Of a DNA stretch of 59,801 bases, positions 38,116 to 47,669 are shown piece by piece (positions within the stretch are counted from its first letter, which is position 1; every line of letters begins with the position of its first letter). A program made the position numbers and the translations under genes. The stretch is from contig JAAZMZ010000025.1 in NCBI GenBank assembly GCA_012798535.1, forward strand, positions 1 through 59,801, in the 5' to 3' direction. The DNA comes from Leptolinea sp. GTDB lineage: Bacteria > Chloroflexota > Anaerolineae > Anaerolineales > Anaerolineaceae. A model generated the notes under the pieces. It did no database searches. It was not told the origin of the DNA and saw nothing but the letters and a program-made list of their open reading frames with translations.

Positions 38116-39276
38116 TTATCCGCTCTTCTTGTTTTCTTTATTTGATGGGATAAGCCCCATGCTGGCAGCTTTTTCAAAACTGATCGTTTCCGGCAAGACC
38201 GGCCCGCTGTTCTTTTCCGGGGATTCGGCATCCCAGAATTCATTCACTTCTTTCTTATCCAGTTGTTTTTCGGGCAATTCAATATTCTCGTGGTTTTTTT
38301 CTGTCATGGGACCTGTTTGCGATGTGCTTTTTCCGGCCGGAGGATGCGGCATGCCGGGCACGGGTAGAATTGAAAGCATATTTAAGATGAATTGCAGGCT
38401 GTCACGCGAAGCGTATACAGCGGCGGCAGCCTTTGAAGCATCCGCGGATTGACTTCCGGTTGGAAAGATCAGCCAGACAAAGAACTTGCTGATGTGCGCC
38501 GCAAACACATCTGTCCGATTCCCGTTCAACGCCAGCAAACCCAGCGACATGGCATCTTCCGGCTGACGGGTGATTTCTTTGACCGCATCGACAAGAACAG
38601 CGCAGGTATTTACCAACTCGGGAAAGAATTTTAAATCCTCCACTACGCCGCCGGTATATAAAACCTGGCCAGTCAATGTGGTTAACACAATACCTCTTCC
38701 ACCGCTTTCCCGCAGCAGCTTCAACAGACGCTGTTCGAGGTCCTTCATGGCGGCCAAATCTTCGGCACCCGGTTTATTGTTATGCGGCGCGGCCTCCCTC
38801 GGAGATTCGACAACCTCGGTTTTTGGTGTAAGCGGCATGGTCACCAGACGGGAAAGCATGGGGACTTTTGCTGGAGGTGTTTCCGGCTCTTCGTTGTTCG
38901 GGCTTGAATCAGAAAGCAGATTATCTATTTTGGTAAGCAGTAGCGGCATTTCGATCGGTTTACGGTAAAAAGCATCGACACCCGCCGCCCGGGTGCGTTC
39001 GTTCAAACCGGCTTCCGCCAGTCCTGAAACGGCAATGATCTTGATTCTGGGAAAACGTTGACGGATACGACGGATCAATTCCGTACCGGATATCCCCGGC
39101 AGGCGCAGGTCGGTGATCACCAGATCGAACCGGGTTTTCAGCGCTTCCAGCCAGGCTTCTTCACCCGACAGATAAATAGTTACCTGCAGGGGGATTTGCA
39201 TGGTCGCCAGTGCATCTTTTACCAGATTGGCAAATTCGGGTGCATCATCAACAATAAGAATACGCCGGGCCTGCAT
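38116..39276 (-). CDS. Response regulator with receiver and roadblock-like domain
   Basis: A 386-residue protein. A CheY-like receiver occupies residues about 5-118: paired acids IVDDAPE, phosphoacceptor Asp 56 in ITDLRLPG, and the conserved Lys in FYRKPIE. After a Pro-rich linker, a region at about residues 170-300 (GRGIVLTTLTGQVLYTGGVV ... LGLLALNGNRTDVFAAHISK) has the pattern of a roadblock/LC7 or GAF-like regulatory domain. The remaining tail is polar and low-complexity. No histidine kinase or DNA-binding domain is seen. It may signal through protein contact; the second domain call is tentative. Confidence 0.75.
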   Translation of the reverse strand: MQARRILIVDDAPEFANLVKDALATMQIPLQVTIYLSGEEAWLEALKTRFDLVITDLRLPGISGTELIRRIRQRFPRIKIIAVSGLAEAGLNERTRAAGVDAFYRKPIEMPLLLTKIDNLLSDSSPNNEEPETPPAKVPMLSRLVTMPLTPKTEVVESPREAAPHNNKPGAEDLAAMKDLEQRLLKLLRESGGRGIVLTTLTGQVLYTGGVVEDLKFFPELVNTCAVLVDAVKEITRQPEDAMSLGLLALNGNRTDVFAAHISKFFVWLIFPTGSQSADASKAAAAVYASRDSLQFILNMLSILPVPGMPHPPAGKSTSQTGPMTEKNHENIELPEKQLDKKEVNEFWDAESPEKNSGPVLPETISFEKAASMGLIPSNKENKKSG

Positions 39277-39301
39277 AGCAACAATTATATATTGAAGTGC
39301 C

Positions 39302-40297
39302 TCATGCTGGATTTACATTCCAGCAAGCCGCCCAGTGTTTGGATTCGGTTTCGAGGAAGGGCGGTTCCTTCTCTTTACAGATATCGGTGGCAAGCGGACA
39401 ACGCGGATGGAAACGGCATCCGGCAGGTGGATTCAGAGGGCTGGGAACGTCACCTTTTAAGATGATGCGGTCTCGTTTACCGCGTGCGCCGGGGATGGGG
39501 ATGGCTGAAAACAGGGCGCGGGTATACGGATGCAAGGGATGGCGGTAAAGGTCTTCTCTTCCCGAAAGCTCCACCATTTTCCCCAGGTACATCACCGCCA
39601 CCCGATCAGAGATGTGTTCCACCACGCTCAGGTTATGGGCAATGAACAGATAAGTCAGATTGAACTCCTGCTGCAGATCGCGCAGCAGATTCAACACCTG
39701 AGATTGAATGGAAACATCCAGTGCGGAAACTGGTTCGTCACAGACAATAAACTGCGGACGAAGCGCCAGCGCCCGGGCGATTCCGATCCTCTGCCGCTGT
39801 CCACCCGAAAACTCGTGCGGGAAACGCCGGGCATGATATTCTTCCAAACCAACCCGCTTCAGAATTGTCACTGTAGCATCATATTGTTCTTTGGCTGATC
39901 CGATGTTGTGAATCTTCAGGCCTTCCATGACCGAATCACCAATGGGAACACGCGGATCCAGTGAGGCATAGGGATCCTGAAAGATGATCTGCATGTTGCG
40001 GCGCAGGTCTTTCATCTCACGGTCATTGAGGCTGAACACATCCTTACCGTCAAAGATCATTTTTCCCGAAGTGGGTTCCGTGAGGCGCAGCATGGTACGC
40101 CCGATGGTGGTTTTGCCGCAGCCCGATTCGCCCACCATTCCCAGGGTTTCACCCTGTTTGATGGTGAAAGAGACATCATCCACGGCCTGCACCTGGGCTA
40201 CCGTGCGCTGCAAGATGCCGCCTCGCACAGGGAAATGTTTCGTTAGATGTTCAACCTGAATTAAATCAGGGGGTTCGGCATGTGACCGCTCTGCCAT
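39302..40297 (-). CDS. Oligopeptide/dipeptide ABC transporter ATP-binding protein (OppF/DppF type)
   Basis: A 331-residue ATPase subunit of a peptide importer. Walker A is GESGCGKTT, the signature motif [17 protein letters not shown], Walker [13 protein letters not shown], and the switch His in FIAHNLSVV. It has the C-terminal oligopeptide-transporter extension ([17 protein letters not shown]) with Cys residues of an Fe-S-like cluster. The ATG at 40297 is chosen because GGAGAG lies just upstream; the TTG at 40309 is less likely. It is 12 bases from oppD. No permease genes are adjacent. Confidence 0.9.
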   Translation of the reverse strand: MAERSHAEPPDLIQVEHLTKHFPVRGGILQRTVAQVQAVDDVSFTIKQGETLGMVGESGCGKTTIGRTMLRLTEPTSGKMIFDGKDVFSLNDREMKDLRRNMQIIFQDPYASLDPRVPIGDSVMEGLKIHNIGSAKEQYDATVTILKRVGLEEYHARRFPHEFSGGQRQRIGIARALALRPQFIVCDEPVSALDVSIQSQVLNLLRDLQQEFNLTYLFIAHNLSVVEHISDRVAVMYLGKMVELSGREDLYRHPLHPYTRALFSAIPIPGARGKRDRIILKGDVPSPLNPPAGCRFHPRCPLATDICKEKEPPFLETESKHWAACWNVNPA

Positions 40298-40309
40298 GTG
40301 TCTCTCCAA

Positions 40310-41332
40310 TTATTTCGTGATCTGAACAGGAGCTTTGTGATCTGCGGTGGACTGGTACAACCAGCAGCGAACATAGTGACCCGGTTCTACCTGGATCAAT
40401 TGCGGTTCTTTCTGTTCACAAATATCCATTTTATATTTACCGCAAAGCTGGCAGCGGGGAGCGAACCGGCAACCGGTTGGCAAGTCGATCAGGTTGGGAA
40501 CATTGCCGGGAATGACATCCAGACGATCTGTCACCCTGCCAAGCACGGGAATGGAACCGATCAAACCCTGGGTATAGGGGTGATAGGGTTTTTCGAAAAG
40601 AACATCCACCATGCTTTGTTCTACGATCTGGCCGGCATACATCACCGCCACTCGATCCGCCATATCCGAGATGACACCCAGATCGTGGGTGATGAGGATA
40701 ATGGACGCGCCCGTTTTACCACGCAGATCCAGCATCAAATCCAAAATCTGCGCCTGAATGGTCACATCCAATGCGGTGGTCGGCTCATCGGCGATCAGAA
40801 GGCGCGGATTCAGTGCCAATCCCATGGCGATCATTACGCGCTGCGCCTGCCCGCCGGACATTTCATGGGGATATGCGCTGGCTTTGCTGGCCGGATCAGG
40901 AATGCCTACCAGACGCAGCAATTCAACCGCCCGTTCCCAGGCTTTTTCCCGGGGAAGCTTCTGGTGGATTTCGAGTACCTCGGCCACCTGTTCACCGGCC
41001 GTGAAAACCGGGTTGAGACTGGACTGGGGCTGCTGGAAGATCATGGACATGCGGTTGCCGCGCATTTTGACCATTTCATCTTCAGGCAATTTAAGCAGGT
41101 CTTTGCCTTCAAAGAGAATCTCACCCGAGATGATCTTACCCGGCACACCCACCAGACGCATAATGGAAAAGGATGTCACACTCTTACCGCAACCAGATTC
41201 ACCCACAAGGCCTAAGATTTCCCCCGGAAAAACTTCAAAATCCACGCCGTCAACCGCTTTTACCACACCATCTTCCGTGTAGAAATAGGTGTGCAGATCT
41301 TTGACTCGTAGGAGAGGGTCTGAATTTTCCAT
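40310..41332 (-). CDS. Oligopeptide/dipeptide ABC transporter ATP-binding protein (OppD/DppD type)
   Basis: A 340-residue ATPase partner of the downstream OppF-type protein. Walker A GESGCGKSV, signature MSGGQAQRVMIAMGLALNPR, Walker B LLIADEPTTALD, His in ILITHDLGV. The C-terminal extension has CRFAPRCQLCGKYKMDICEQ, the Cys pattern of this subfamily. It starts 9 bases after the substrate-binding protein gene, in the same operon. Confidence 0.92.
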   Translation of the reverse strand: MENSDPLLRVKDLHTYFYTEDGVVKAVDGVDFEVFPGEILGLVGESGCGKSVTSFSIMRLVGVPGKIISGEILFEGKDLLKLPEDEMVKMRGNRMSMIFQQPQSSLNPVFTAGEQVAEVLEIHQKLPREKAWERAVELLRLVGIPDPASKASAYPHEMSGGQAQRVMIAMGLALNPRLLIADEPTTALDVTIQAQILDLMLDLRGKTGASIILITHDLGVISDMADRVAVMYAGQIVEQSMVDVLFEKPYHPYTQGLIGSIPVLGRVTDRLDVIPGNVPNLIDLPTGCRFAPRCQLCGKYKMDICEQKEPQLIQVEPGHYVRCWLYQSTADHKAPVQITK

Positions 41333-41341
41333 GTGGTTCCC

Positions 41342-43315
41342 TTACTTGGGGCAGGTCTGCCCGTAATCTAAAGATTCAATCCCGAACAGGGCAGACCGGG
41401 AAGAGACGTCCATATCCAACCCGCAGAAATCAGGGCGGGCGGCGGCAACTTTCAAATGAAAATACAGCGGGATGGCAGGCAGATCGTCTGAAAAGATCTT
41501 TTGCACCGCCGCTGCTCCGGCTTGAACTTGAGAAGCATCAGAGCCTGTGGAACGCGCCGCCAGACAGGCAGCGTCGAAGGTCTTGTTGGAATATCCGCTC
41601 AGGTTGATCCCCATCCACTGTGTGGCTGCAGAAGGGATTTGCGATGAGATGAACAGGTCGCAGGGCAAACGCTGCCCAGCCTGCCAGGCAATCTGAGCCA
41701 GGTCAAACTTGCGCCCAAACAGTTCGCCGTCAGGAGCCGATGCGTACAACTTGTCGGGCGTTGTGGTTTGAACATTGATCTGAATTCCACAGGTTTTTGC
41801 CGAATCCGCCAGCACCTTGACGATCTCCTGGCGCAGATAGGCATCCGTAACCAGATATTTGACCGAAAGAGGGGTGCCATCGGCCACTCCGGGAACACCA
41901 TAGGCAATCCGAGGAGTCGAAGGATTCGAGTCGTCATCTTTCCAACCCACTTCTTCCAGCAGCTTCGAACCGGCAGTGCTGTCATATGCGTAATGGGTCA
42001 GACCGGTAGCCGCCAGTGGATGACCCGGAGGAAGGAAACCATCAGGAATCACAGACTGCTGCAACAACTGCTTATTCACCGCTTTATCACGATCCAGACA
42101 GTAGGCAAAAGCCTGTCTTGTGCGCACGTCGCCAAAGAAATCCGGCCGATCACCGGTGACCGGTGAGTTACCATCGGCATAGGAAGCCGGGACAATATTG
42201 AAGAGGATTTCTTCCCATTCCGGCCCCTGCCCTACCGCGGCTTTGATCTTGCCGGCTTTCTGGGCATCCAGAACCTGTTCGATCATGGATTCCAATCCGA
42301 CGGAAGGATCCACCACATCACATTCCCCTTTTTCCAGCGCAGCAAGGTTGTTATCTGCCTGCGCGCCCAGGAATTTGTATGTCAGCGTATCGATCTTTGG
42401 CAAACCTTCCGCTGCACGGAAGTATTTCGGATTTTTCTTCAGGGTGATATGGTCACCTTTCACCCATTCCGCGATCACATAGGGGCCCCAGCCCAGGGGT
42501 TTCTGTGTTGATTCCGCCGATGTCAAAAGGTCGGCTGGTTTGATCTTCTCCCAGGCATGTTTGGGTAGAGGCAGAAAGAAATTTTGCTGATACAGGGCAT
42601 CAAAGTATCCGGGGATGCCTTTCCATTCTACAGTCTTCGCATCCAGTGTCAGATAGCTGGACGTCCGATCCGTCACATAATGATTGACCGGCGTCGAAAT
42701 ATCGGAAGCCAGTTGATAGGAAAAAACCGAATCGTCCGCGGTCAACGGTGATCCATCCGACCAGACCAGGCCGTCTTTGAGCTGGAATTTGGCCGTCAGG
42801 CGGTCCATCTTCAATTCGGTCGTCCCGTCCCAGGTGACCGCACACTCCGGTGCATGACAACCAGAAGGATAGATGGTCACCCCTTTTGCCAGGGCTTTCA
42901 CCTCATCGTTAGTCGTCAAGACCGGATCACCCGTCACAACGGGAACGGGTTCTATGGAAGCATCGCCATCTGCCAGCGAGGGCAGTTTCGTAAGGATGAC
43001 CGGTGTTGGTGTAAATTTCACCACATCTATCGGGCCGTCGTAAATCCCTTCCAGAATGCTCCAGACCGACTGCGTAGGGCTGGCATATGGGTAAAGTGAG
43101 GCAGGTTCCTGCGCCAGACAGATGGTAGCTTTCTTATCAACCGGAGCCGCTGTTGCTGTAGCTTCTGGAATGAAGGTGGGAATGATAACAGTCGCAGCCG
43201 GCGCAGTAGGTGCGGCGGCAACCGCTGTCTGGCAGCCAGAAATAATGAACAGCAACACAAAGGCTGTTCGGGCAGCTTGTTTCATATGTTTTTTTAAATG
43301 GGGAGGTTTTTCCAT
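41342..43315 (-). CDS. Peptide ABC transporter substrate-binding lipoprotein (SBP family 5)
   Basis: A 657-residue extracytoplasmic binding protein of the OppA/DppA family, longer than the usual 500-550. The signal peptide ends in a lipobox ISGC, followed by an Ala/Pro/Thr linker. Family blocks include TAKFQLKDGLVWSDGSPLTA, VEWKGIPGYFDALYQ and AFAYCLDRDKAVNK. The start is uncertain between ATG at 43315 and ATG at 43285; neither has a clear ribosome site. It precedes oppD and oppF but no membrane permease genes follow, so the permeases must be elsewhere or the set is used with another transporter. Confidence 0.87.
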   Translation of the reverse strand: MEKPPHLKKHMKQAARTAFVLLFIISGCQTAVAAAPTAPAATVIIPTFIPEATATAAPVDKKATICLAQEPASLYPYASPTQSVWSILEGIYDGPIDVVKFTPTPVILTKLPSLADGDASIEPVPVVTGDPVLTTNDEVKALAKGVTIYPSGCHAPECAVTWDGTTELKMDRLTAKFQLKDGLVWSDGSPLTADDSVFSYQLASDISTPVNHYVTDRTSSYLTLDAKTVEWKGIPGYFDALYQQNFFLPLPKHAWEKIKPADLLTSAESTQKPLGWGPYVIAEWVKGDHITLKKNPKYFRAAEGLPKIDTLTYKFLGAQADNNLAALEKGECDVVDPSVGLESMIEQVLDAQKAGKIKAAVGQGPEWEEILFNIVPASYADGNSPVTGDRPDFFGDVRTRQAFAYCLDRDKAVNKQLLQQSVIPDGFLPPGHPLAATGLTHYAYDSTAGSKLLEEVGWKDDDSNPSTPRIAYGVPGVADGTPLSVKYLVTDAYLRQEIVKVLADSAKTCGIQINVQTTTPDKLYASAPDGELFGRKFDLAQIAWQAGQRLPCDLFISSQIPSAATQWMGINLSGYSNKTFDAACLAARSTGSDASQVQAGAAAVQKIFSDDLPAIPLYFHLKVAAARPDFCGLDMDVSSRSALFGIESLDYGQTCPK

Positions 43316-43324
43316 GTGCACTTA

Positions 43325-43358
43325 TACAAGAAAGCGGGTGCAGACAGGCTGCATCCGC
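43325..43358 (-). terminator. Terminator after ftsK
   Basis: On the minus strand a 10-bp stem (GCGGATGCAG with CTGCACCCGC, 5-base loop, one G-T pair) followed by TTTCTTG. It separates ftsK from the ABC operon. Confidence 0.65.
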
Positions 43359-43436
43359 CTTATCCTTAATAACCGGTATTATACGTCTTTTTTATCGATT
43401 CTCAATAAGAATACAGATGGCGATTATATCATGCCG

Positions 43437-45860
43437 TCAGTCTTTTTCTTCATCCACGGGCGGAGCACCCTCGCCGTAGTCCAACACTTCACGCACCTGA
43501 CTTCCCGGCTGCGATGGGCCGATGATCCCATTTTCTTCCATTGTATCCACCAGGCGGGCAGCCCGCCCATACCCGATACGCATCCTGCGCTGCAACATGG
43601 ATATGGAAGCCCGGCCCAGCGTGCGCACCAGGTTGACCGCCTCGTCGTACATCGGGTCACTGGAAGGTGTCTTGCCATCGTCCCAGAGATCCGGCTGGCG
43701 CAGTGGGGTGACTGGCAGGGTCGGCATGGGAACCGAGAGCGGTGGAGCGGATTTCCCTTCGAGGGCGACATTGGCCGCGGCCAGTTTCCAGTGATCCACC
43801 AGCCGGTTGATCTCGGCATCAGCCGTGTACACACCCTGCAAACGAACAGGAGCCGGCGCGTCAGGCGCCTGAAAGAGCATATCCCCGCGGCCCAGCAGTC
43901 GTTCCGCGCCCGGCTGGTCCAGAATTACACGGCTGTCCATATTGGAAGTGACAGTAAAGGCGATTCTGGCCGGGAAATTAGCTTTGATTAAGCCGGTGAC
44001 CACGTTGACAGAAGGCCGCTGGGTTGCCAGAATGAGGTGAATACCGGTGGCGCGGGCCAGTTGCGCCAGACGGGTAATGCTGCGCTCTGTTTCTTCTCCG
44101 GCCACCATCATCAGGTCGGCCAGTTCATCCACAACCACCACAATATACGGAATCTTTTCCGCATTTGTGCGGTTGTATTCGTCGATATTGCGCACCTTCC
44201 CCCGTGAAAAACGCTCATACCGGCTTTCCATCTCACGGATCATCCACTGCAGAACGGCGGGTACTTTGGCGGCATCGGTGATCACCGGAGCCAGCAGGTG
44301 CGGCAGATGGTTGTAGCCGGTCATCTCCACCCGTTTGGGGTCGATCAGGACCAGCCGCAGCGTTTCGGGGGTGTTGTTCAATAGAAGACAGGTCAGAATG
44401 GAGTTCTCACATACGGATTTACCGGAACCGGTGGTTCCGGCGATCAACAGGTGCGGCATGGATGCCAGGTCTGCCACAATCGGCTTGCCGGAAACATCCT
44501 TGCCAAGTGCTATGCGCAGTGGACTGTGCATCTTCCTGAAAGCATCACTGTCTACCAGTTCGTGCAGCGCGACCTTGCTGGTTTCTTCATTGGGAATCTC
44601 AATGCCCACAAACCCCCTGCCCGGTACCGGAGCCTGAATACGGATGCGTTGAGCAGACAAAGCCAGTGCCAGGTCATCGGCCAGGGTGACGATCTTTGAA
44701 ACGCGCACGCGAGTCCGGCCGTTGCGTGTTTCAATAAAATCAGGTTCCACGCCGTACTGAGTGACCGTCGGTCCGCGCTGGATATCCACCACATGAACAG
44801 GTGCGCTGAATAATTTCAGCGTTTCCTCGATCTTCCGGGCGCGGTCGGTATCGATATGACCCTGGATAAAAACCGGCTCAGCCGGATCAAGGATATCCGC
44901 CACTCGTGGGAGTACCCAGGCAGACTTCTGCGGTTCCACCGGCAGCGGATTTTGTGACGCGCGTTCCTCCCGTTCATTCACCGGCCGAATTGGCAGCGTG
45001 GGCGCGCGTTTCACCGCAGAATGCCGCGAGGGAAGATTGTTGAGCGGATGGAATCCGGGCGGCAGCGGGGCTGTCGAGACGTTGCCCGACGAAGGCTGCG
45101 GTTGAGTCTGAAATCCCGCCGAATCCATAATGGCCGAAACGGGGGAAGAATCCACGGCGTCACGGACTCGGGAACGAAGATCATTGATCACATCCTTGAA
45201 GAGGGGCGGCGGCAGTTGCAGCGACAGCGATACTGCGACCAACAGCCACACCATCATAATGAGCAGCGCGCCGGGAAGACCGAGACCGGCGGATAAAAGA
45301 CGTTCAAAGAACGCACCCAGGTATCCACCGCCCGTTCCCTCGAAAGCCAGTTCCCAACCGCCGCCGGCCAGTAGATGCAGCCAGGAGAGCAGATTGAGAT
45401 AGAGCAGAAACAAACCAATCGCCCGGCTGGATGTCAGCGGCGGGATGGTCTCGAGACTGCGAAAGACCAGCCAGAAACCGACGATGAGCAGCCCGAAAGG
45501 CAGCGCGTACATACCCCAGCCGGCCAGCCGGCTGATCACCACCACCCATTGAGCGGATACAGCCGCGTCCTGCTCAGTAACCAGGCAGAGGAGGGTCAGC
45601 AATCCCAAAACGATAGAAACAGCACCGATAACATCCAGCCTGCGGTCCGGTGAAAGGTCGCTCCATTTAGGAATTCTGCCCAGTTGTTTTTTCAGGCTGT
45701 TCCACAAACGACCTTTCTTTACCCCGTTCACCATGCGCACGGATACATGCGGCTGGCGGTGGGTGTTCTGCTTTACCTGTGGTGCCGGTTTTCTGGTAGC
45801 CCGCCCCGGATGAACCGGGCTGGCAACGTTTTTAACTACCCGAGTTACAGGTTTAACCAT
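43437..45860 (-). CDS. ftsK: DNA translocase FtsK/SpoIIIE family
   Basis: An 807-residue membrane-anchored motor that pumps chromosomal DNA at division. A basic N-terminus is followed by about four membrane helices (residues about 76-212), then a linker, then the alpha-beta motor. Walker A is AGTTGSGKSV near residue 480, Walker B VVVDELADLM, and ATQRPSVNVVTGLIKANFPA is typical. A winged-helix gamma domain at about residues 735-795 (LGRASISMLQRRMRIGYGRA) would read KOPS-like sites. Ends with an acidic tail. Single gene unit with its own terminator. Confidence 0.95.
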   Translation of the reverse strand: MVKPVTRVVKNVASPVHPGRATRKPAPQVKQNTHRQPHVSVRMVNGVKKGRLWNSLKKQLGRIPKWSDLSPDRRLDVIGAVSIVLGLLTLLCLVTEQDAAVSAQWVVVISRLAGWGMYALPFGLLIVGFWLVFRSLETIPPLTSSRAIGLFLLYLNLLSWLHLLAGGGWELAFEGTGGGYLGAFFERLLSAGLGLPGALLIMMVWLLVAVSLSLQLPPPLFKDVINDLRSRVRDAVDSSPVSAIMDSAGFQTQPQPSSGNVSTAPLPPGFHPLNNLPSRHSAVKRAPTLPIRPVNEREERASQNPLPVEPQKSAWVLPRVADILDPAEPVFIQGHIDTDRARKIEETLKLFSAPVHVVDIQRGPTVTQYGVEPDFIETRNGRTRVRVSKIVTLADDLALALSAQRIRIQAPVPGRGFVGIEIPNEETSKVALHELVDSDAFRKMHSPLRIALGKDVSGKPIVADLASMPHLLIAGTTGSGKSVCENSILTCLLLNNTPETLRLVLIDPKRVEMTGYNHLPHLLAPVITDAAKVPAVLQWMIREMESRYERFSRGKVRNIDEYNRTNAEKIPYIVVVVDELADLMMVAGEETERSITRLAQLARATGIHLILATQRPSVNVVTGLIKANFPARIAFTVTSNMDSRVILDQPGAERLLGRGDMLFQAPDAPAPVRLQGVYTADAEINRLVDHWKLAAANVALEGKSAPPLSVPMPTLPVTPLRQPDLWDDGKTPSSDPMYDEAVNLVRTLGRASISMLQRRMRIGYGRAARLVDTMEENGIIGPSQPGSQVREVLDYGEGAPPVDEEKD

Positions 45861-45959
45861 AGAACGGCTCCCTGAAGTGAAGTGACAGTTGAGTTTTCAT
45901 CTACCTGACGATGCAAGAGACTTGCCAGTGCTAACCTGCCCGCGGTTTCGAATGGATGG

Positions 45960-45998
45960 AAGAAAAAAGCCGGCATCAGGTCTTGTGCTGACACCGGC
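45960..45998 (-). terminator. Terminator after LamG-like lipoprotein gene
   Basis: A GCCGG/CCGGC-based hairpin with an inner TCAG/CTGA helix followed by TTTTTTCTTCC on the minus strand, directly downstream of the stop at 46021. Confidence 0.8.
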
Positions 45999-46020
45999 CC
46001 ACGATAGTCAATCAGGAGGA

Positions 46021-47070
46021 TTAGAGTGGAGGATTCAGCCAGTAGCTCATCTCATCCACATAAATATTGAAACGTTCCGTTTCACGCGCTCCGATCAGAA
46101 TACCAAATCCGCCTTTGTCATAGCTGGCATCTGTGATCTCACCGATTTCCACACCGTTGATATACAGCGTGAAATGCGAACCTTTGGCCAGCACACCGAT
46201 CCGGTTTATGGAGTTGGCGCCCGGTTTGATGTTGGAATTGGTCGTCCAGGCGATCAGGTTGGTCACGGATTTCTCATTTTCCGGTGGTTCGGCATTCCAT
46301 TTCTGGAAGGCAAACTTGCCATCACAGGTGATGTTGAACCAGTACCCTTTATCTGCCGTGTTTCGGTCGGGTGAACGCAGCATCATGCCCCATTTGTCCA
46401 TTCCGTGACAGGCGGCGCCAAACCGGGCTGTGGTTTCAAAATAGGCGTTGTCCACATCATTGACCGCCAGCCGCCAGCCGTTATCTTTTTGCAGACCGGT
46501 CAGAATCATATACCCGTTCTGGAAATCTACGGCCGTATAGGCATCCGCTCCAATCGGCCAGTTCTTCCCATTATCCATTGTATCTGTCCAGGTTGGAATA
46601 GGAAGCAGAGACCGCGGATCGGAAGCGGTGAAGGTAGCCGTCACCTGAAATGCCGGCAGGGAAGGCCCACCGGGGGTGATCGTCGGAGAAGATGTAATGG
46701 TCGGTGTCTCGCTGGGCATGGCGATGGGCGGTGTGGCCGTGGGAGCCGTGGTTTCCGTAGCCAGCGGCTGGTTGAGAGCAGCCAGTTCTGTTGGATCGGT
46801 TGTGGGGGTTGCCAGTTCTTCCAGAGGTTCAGTCGGGGTGGCGATCGCCCCGATCTCCCCTTCCGTCGGTGTTTCCATCGGAGTAGAAACGGCGGAAAGA
46901 TCCATCGGTTGTTGTTCGGGCACTCCGGCCGTATTGGTTGGCATGGAAGTCAGCAGAACCGCCACCTTCGTAGCCATCTCTTCCGTGGTCAGGGTGGGTT
47001 TGGCGGCCGGAATGATACTGCAACCGGTCACCAGAATTGAAATTAGAAGAACGATTAATACTTTACGCAT
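46021..47070 (-). CDS. Secreted lipoprotein with Thr/Pro linker and LamG-like C-terminal domain
   Basis: A 349-residue predicted lipoprotein of unknown function. Lipobox VTGC after a short hydrophobic signal. Residues about 25-150 are Thr/Pro/Glu-rich (repeats such as TPTE, TATPP). The C-terminal 190 residues look like a concanavalin A-like jelly roll: conserved blocks WGMMLRSPD, GYWFNITCDGKFAFQKW, GSHFTLYINGVEIGEI and GGFGILIGARE, ending in YVDEMSYW. It is distantly similar in layout to the two lipoproteins at 979-2603. Possibly binds carbohydrate; no catalytic motif. Confidence 0.8.
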   Translation of the reverse strand: MRKVLIVLLISILVTGCSIIPAAKPTLTTEEMATKVAVLLTSMPTNTAGVPEQQPMDLSAVSTPMETPTEGEIGAIATPTEPLEELATPTTDPTELAALNQPLATETTAPTATPPIAMPSETPTITSSPTITPGGPSLPAFQVTATFTASDPRSLLPIPTWTDTMDNGKNWPIGADAYTAVDFQNGYMILTGLQKDNGWRLAVNDVDNAYFETTARFGAACHGMDKWGMMLRSPDRNTADKGYWFNITCDGKFAFQKWNAEPPENEKSVTNLIAWTTNSNIKPGANSINRIGVLAKGSHFTLYINGVEIGEITDASYDKGGFGILIGARETERFNIYVDEMSYWLNPPL

Positions 47071-47142
47071 GGTATGCCTCCCGGGCGGGGCAATAGATTC
47101 GTCCAGGAGTTGCGTTGCAAGATTAATGCCGATTGATTTATC

Positions 47143-47628
47143 TCAGGCTTTGTAACCGATGCGCCGCAGAAAATCTTTGCGCCAGGCAATGTCGCCATCC
47201 GACTCAACACCTTTGGGTTTGAATCCTTCAGCCACACCCAGTATGCCGCGGCTGGCGCCGGTATCAGCCACCAGCACCTGGGTCATATTGGCCGTGGCGC
47301 AAAAAATGTGGCATACCTCGGGAACATTCTTAACGGTGTTCAAAACATTGATGGGGAAGAATCCATCGCCGAGAAAGATGATGAAGCTGTGCCCGGCGCC
47401 TATGGCGGCAGCGTTCTTCTTTGCCAGCTCGATCATTTCATCATTGGTACCGGACCAGCGAATGAGACACATACCGGAAGCTTCACAAAACGCCAGGCCA
47501 AACTGAATGCCCGGCACGGACGCAACCAGCGCCTCATGGATATCTTCCACGGTTTTTATGAAATGCGACTGCCCGAGTATGAAATTGGTGTCTTCCGGCT
47601 TATCGATAGGAATTGAAAGAATTTCCAT
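47143..47628 (-). CDS. Adenosine-specific kinase-like protein (DUF355 family)
   Basis: A 161-residue small protein of the DUF355/adenosine-specific kinase family, well known in archaea and some thermophilic bacteria. Sequence blocks include LGQSHFIKTVEDIHEALVAS, FGLAFCEASGMCLIRWSGTN, and ATANMTQVLVADTGASRGIL, continuing VAEGFKPKGVE. Length is normal. A strong AGGAGG precedes the ATG. The biochemical assignment comes from the family description; its physiological role is not clear. Stands alone between two unrelated genes. Confidence 0.85.
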   Translation of the reverse strand: MEILSIPIDKPEDTNFILGQSHFIKTVEDIHEALVASVPGIQFGLAFCEASGMCLIRWSGTNDEMIELAKKNAAAIGAGHSFIIFLGDGFFPINVLNTVKNVPEVCHIFCATANMTQVLVADTGASRGILGVAEGFKPKGVESDGDIAWRKDFLRRIGYKA

Positions 47629-47669
47629 AATATTTCCTCCTGCAATAGTGGTTACTGTTTCCCGCGGTA

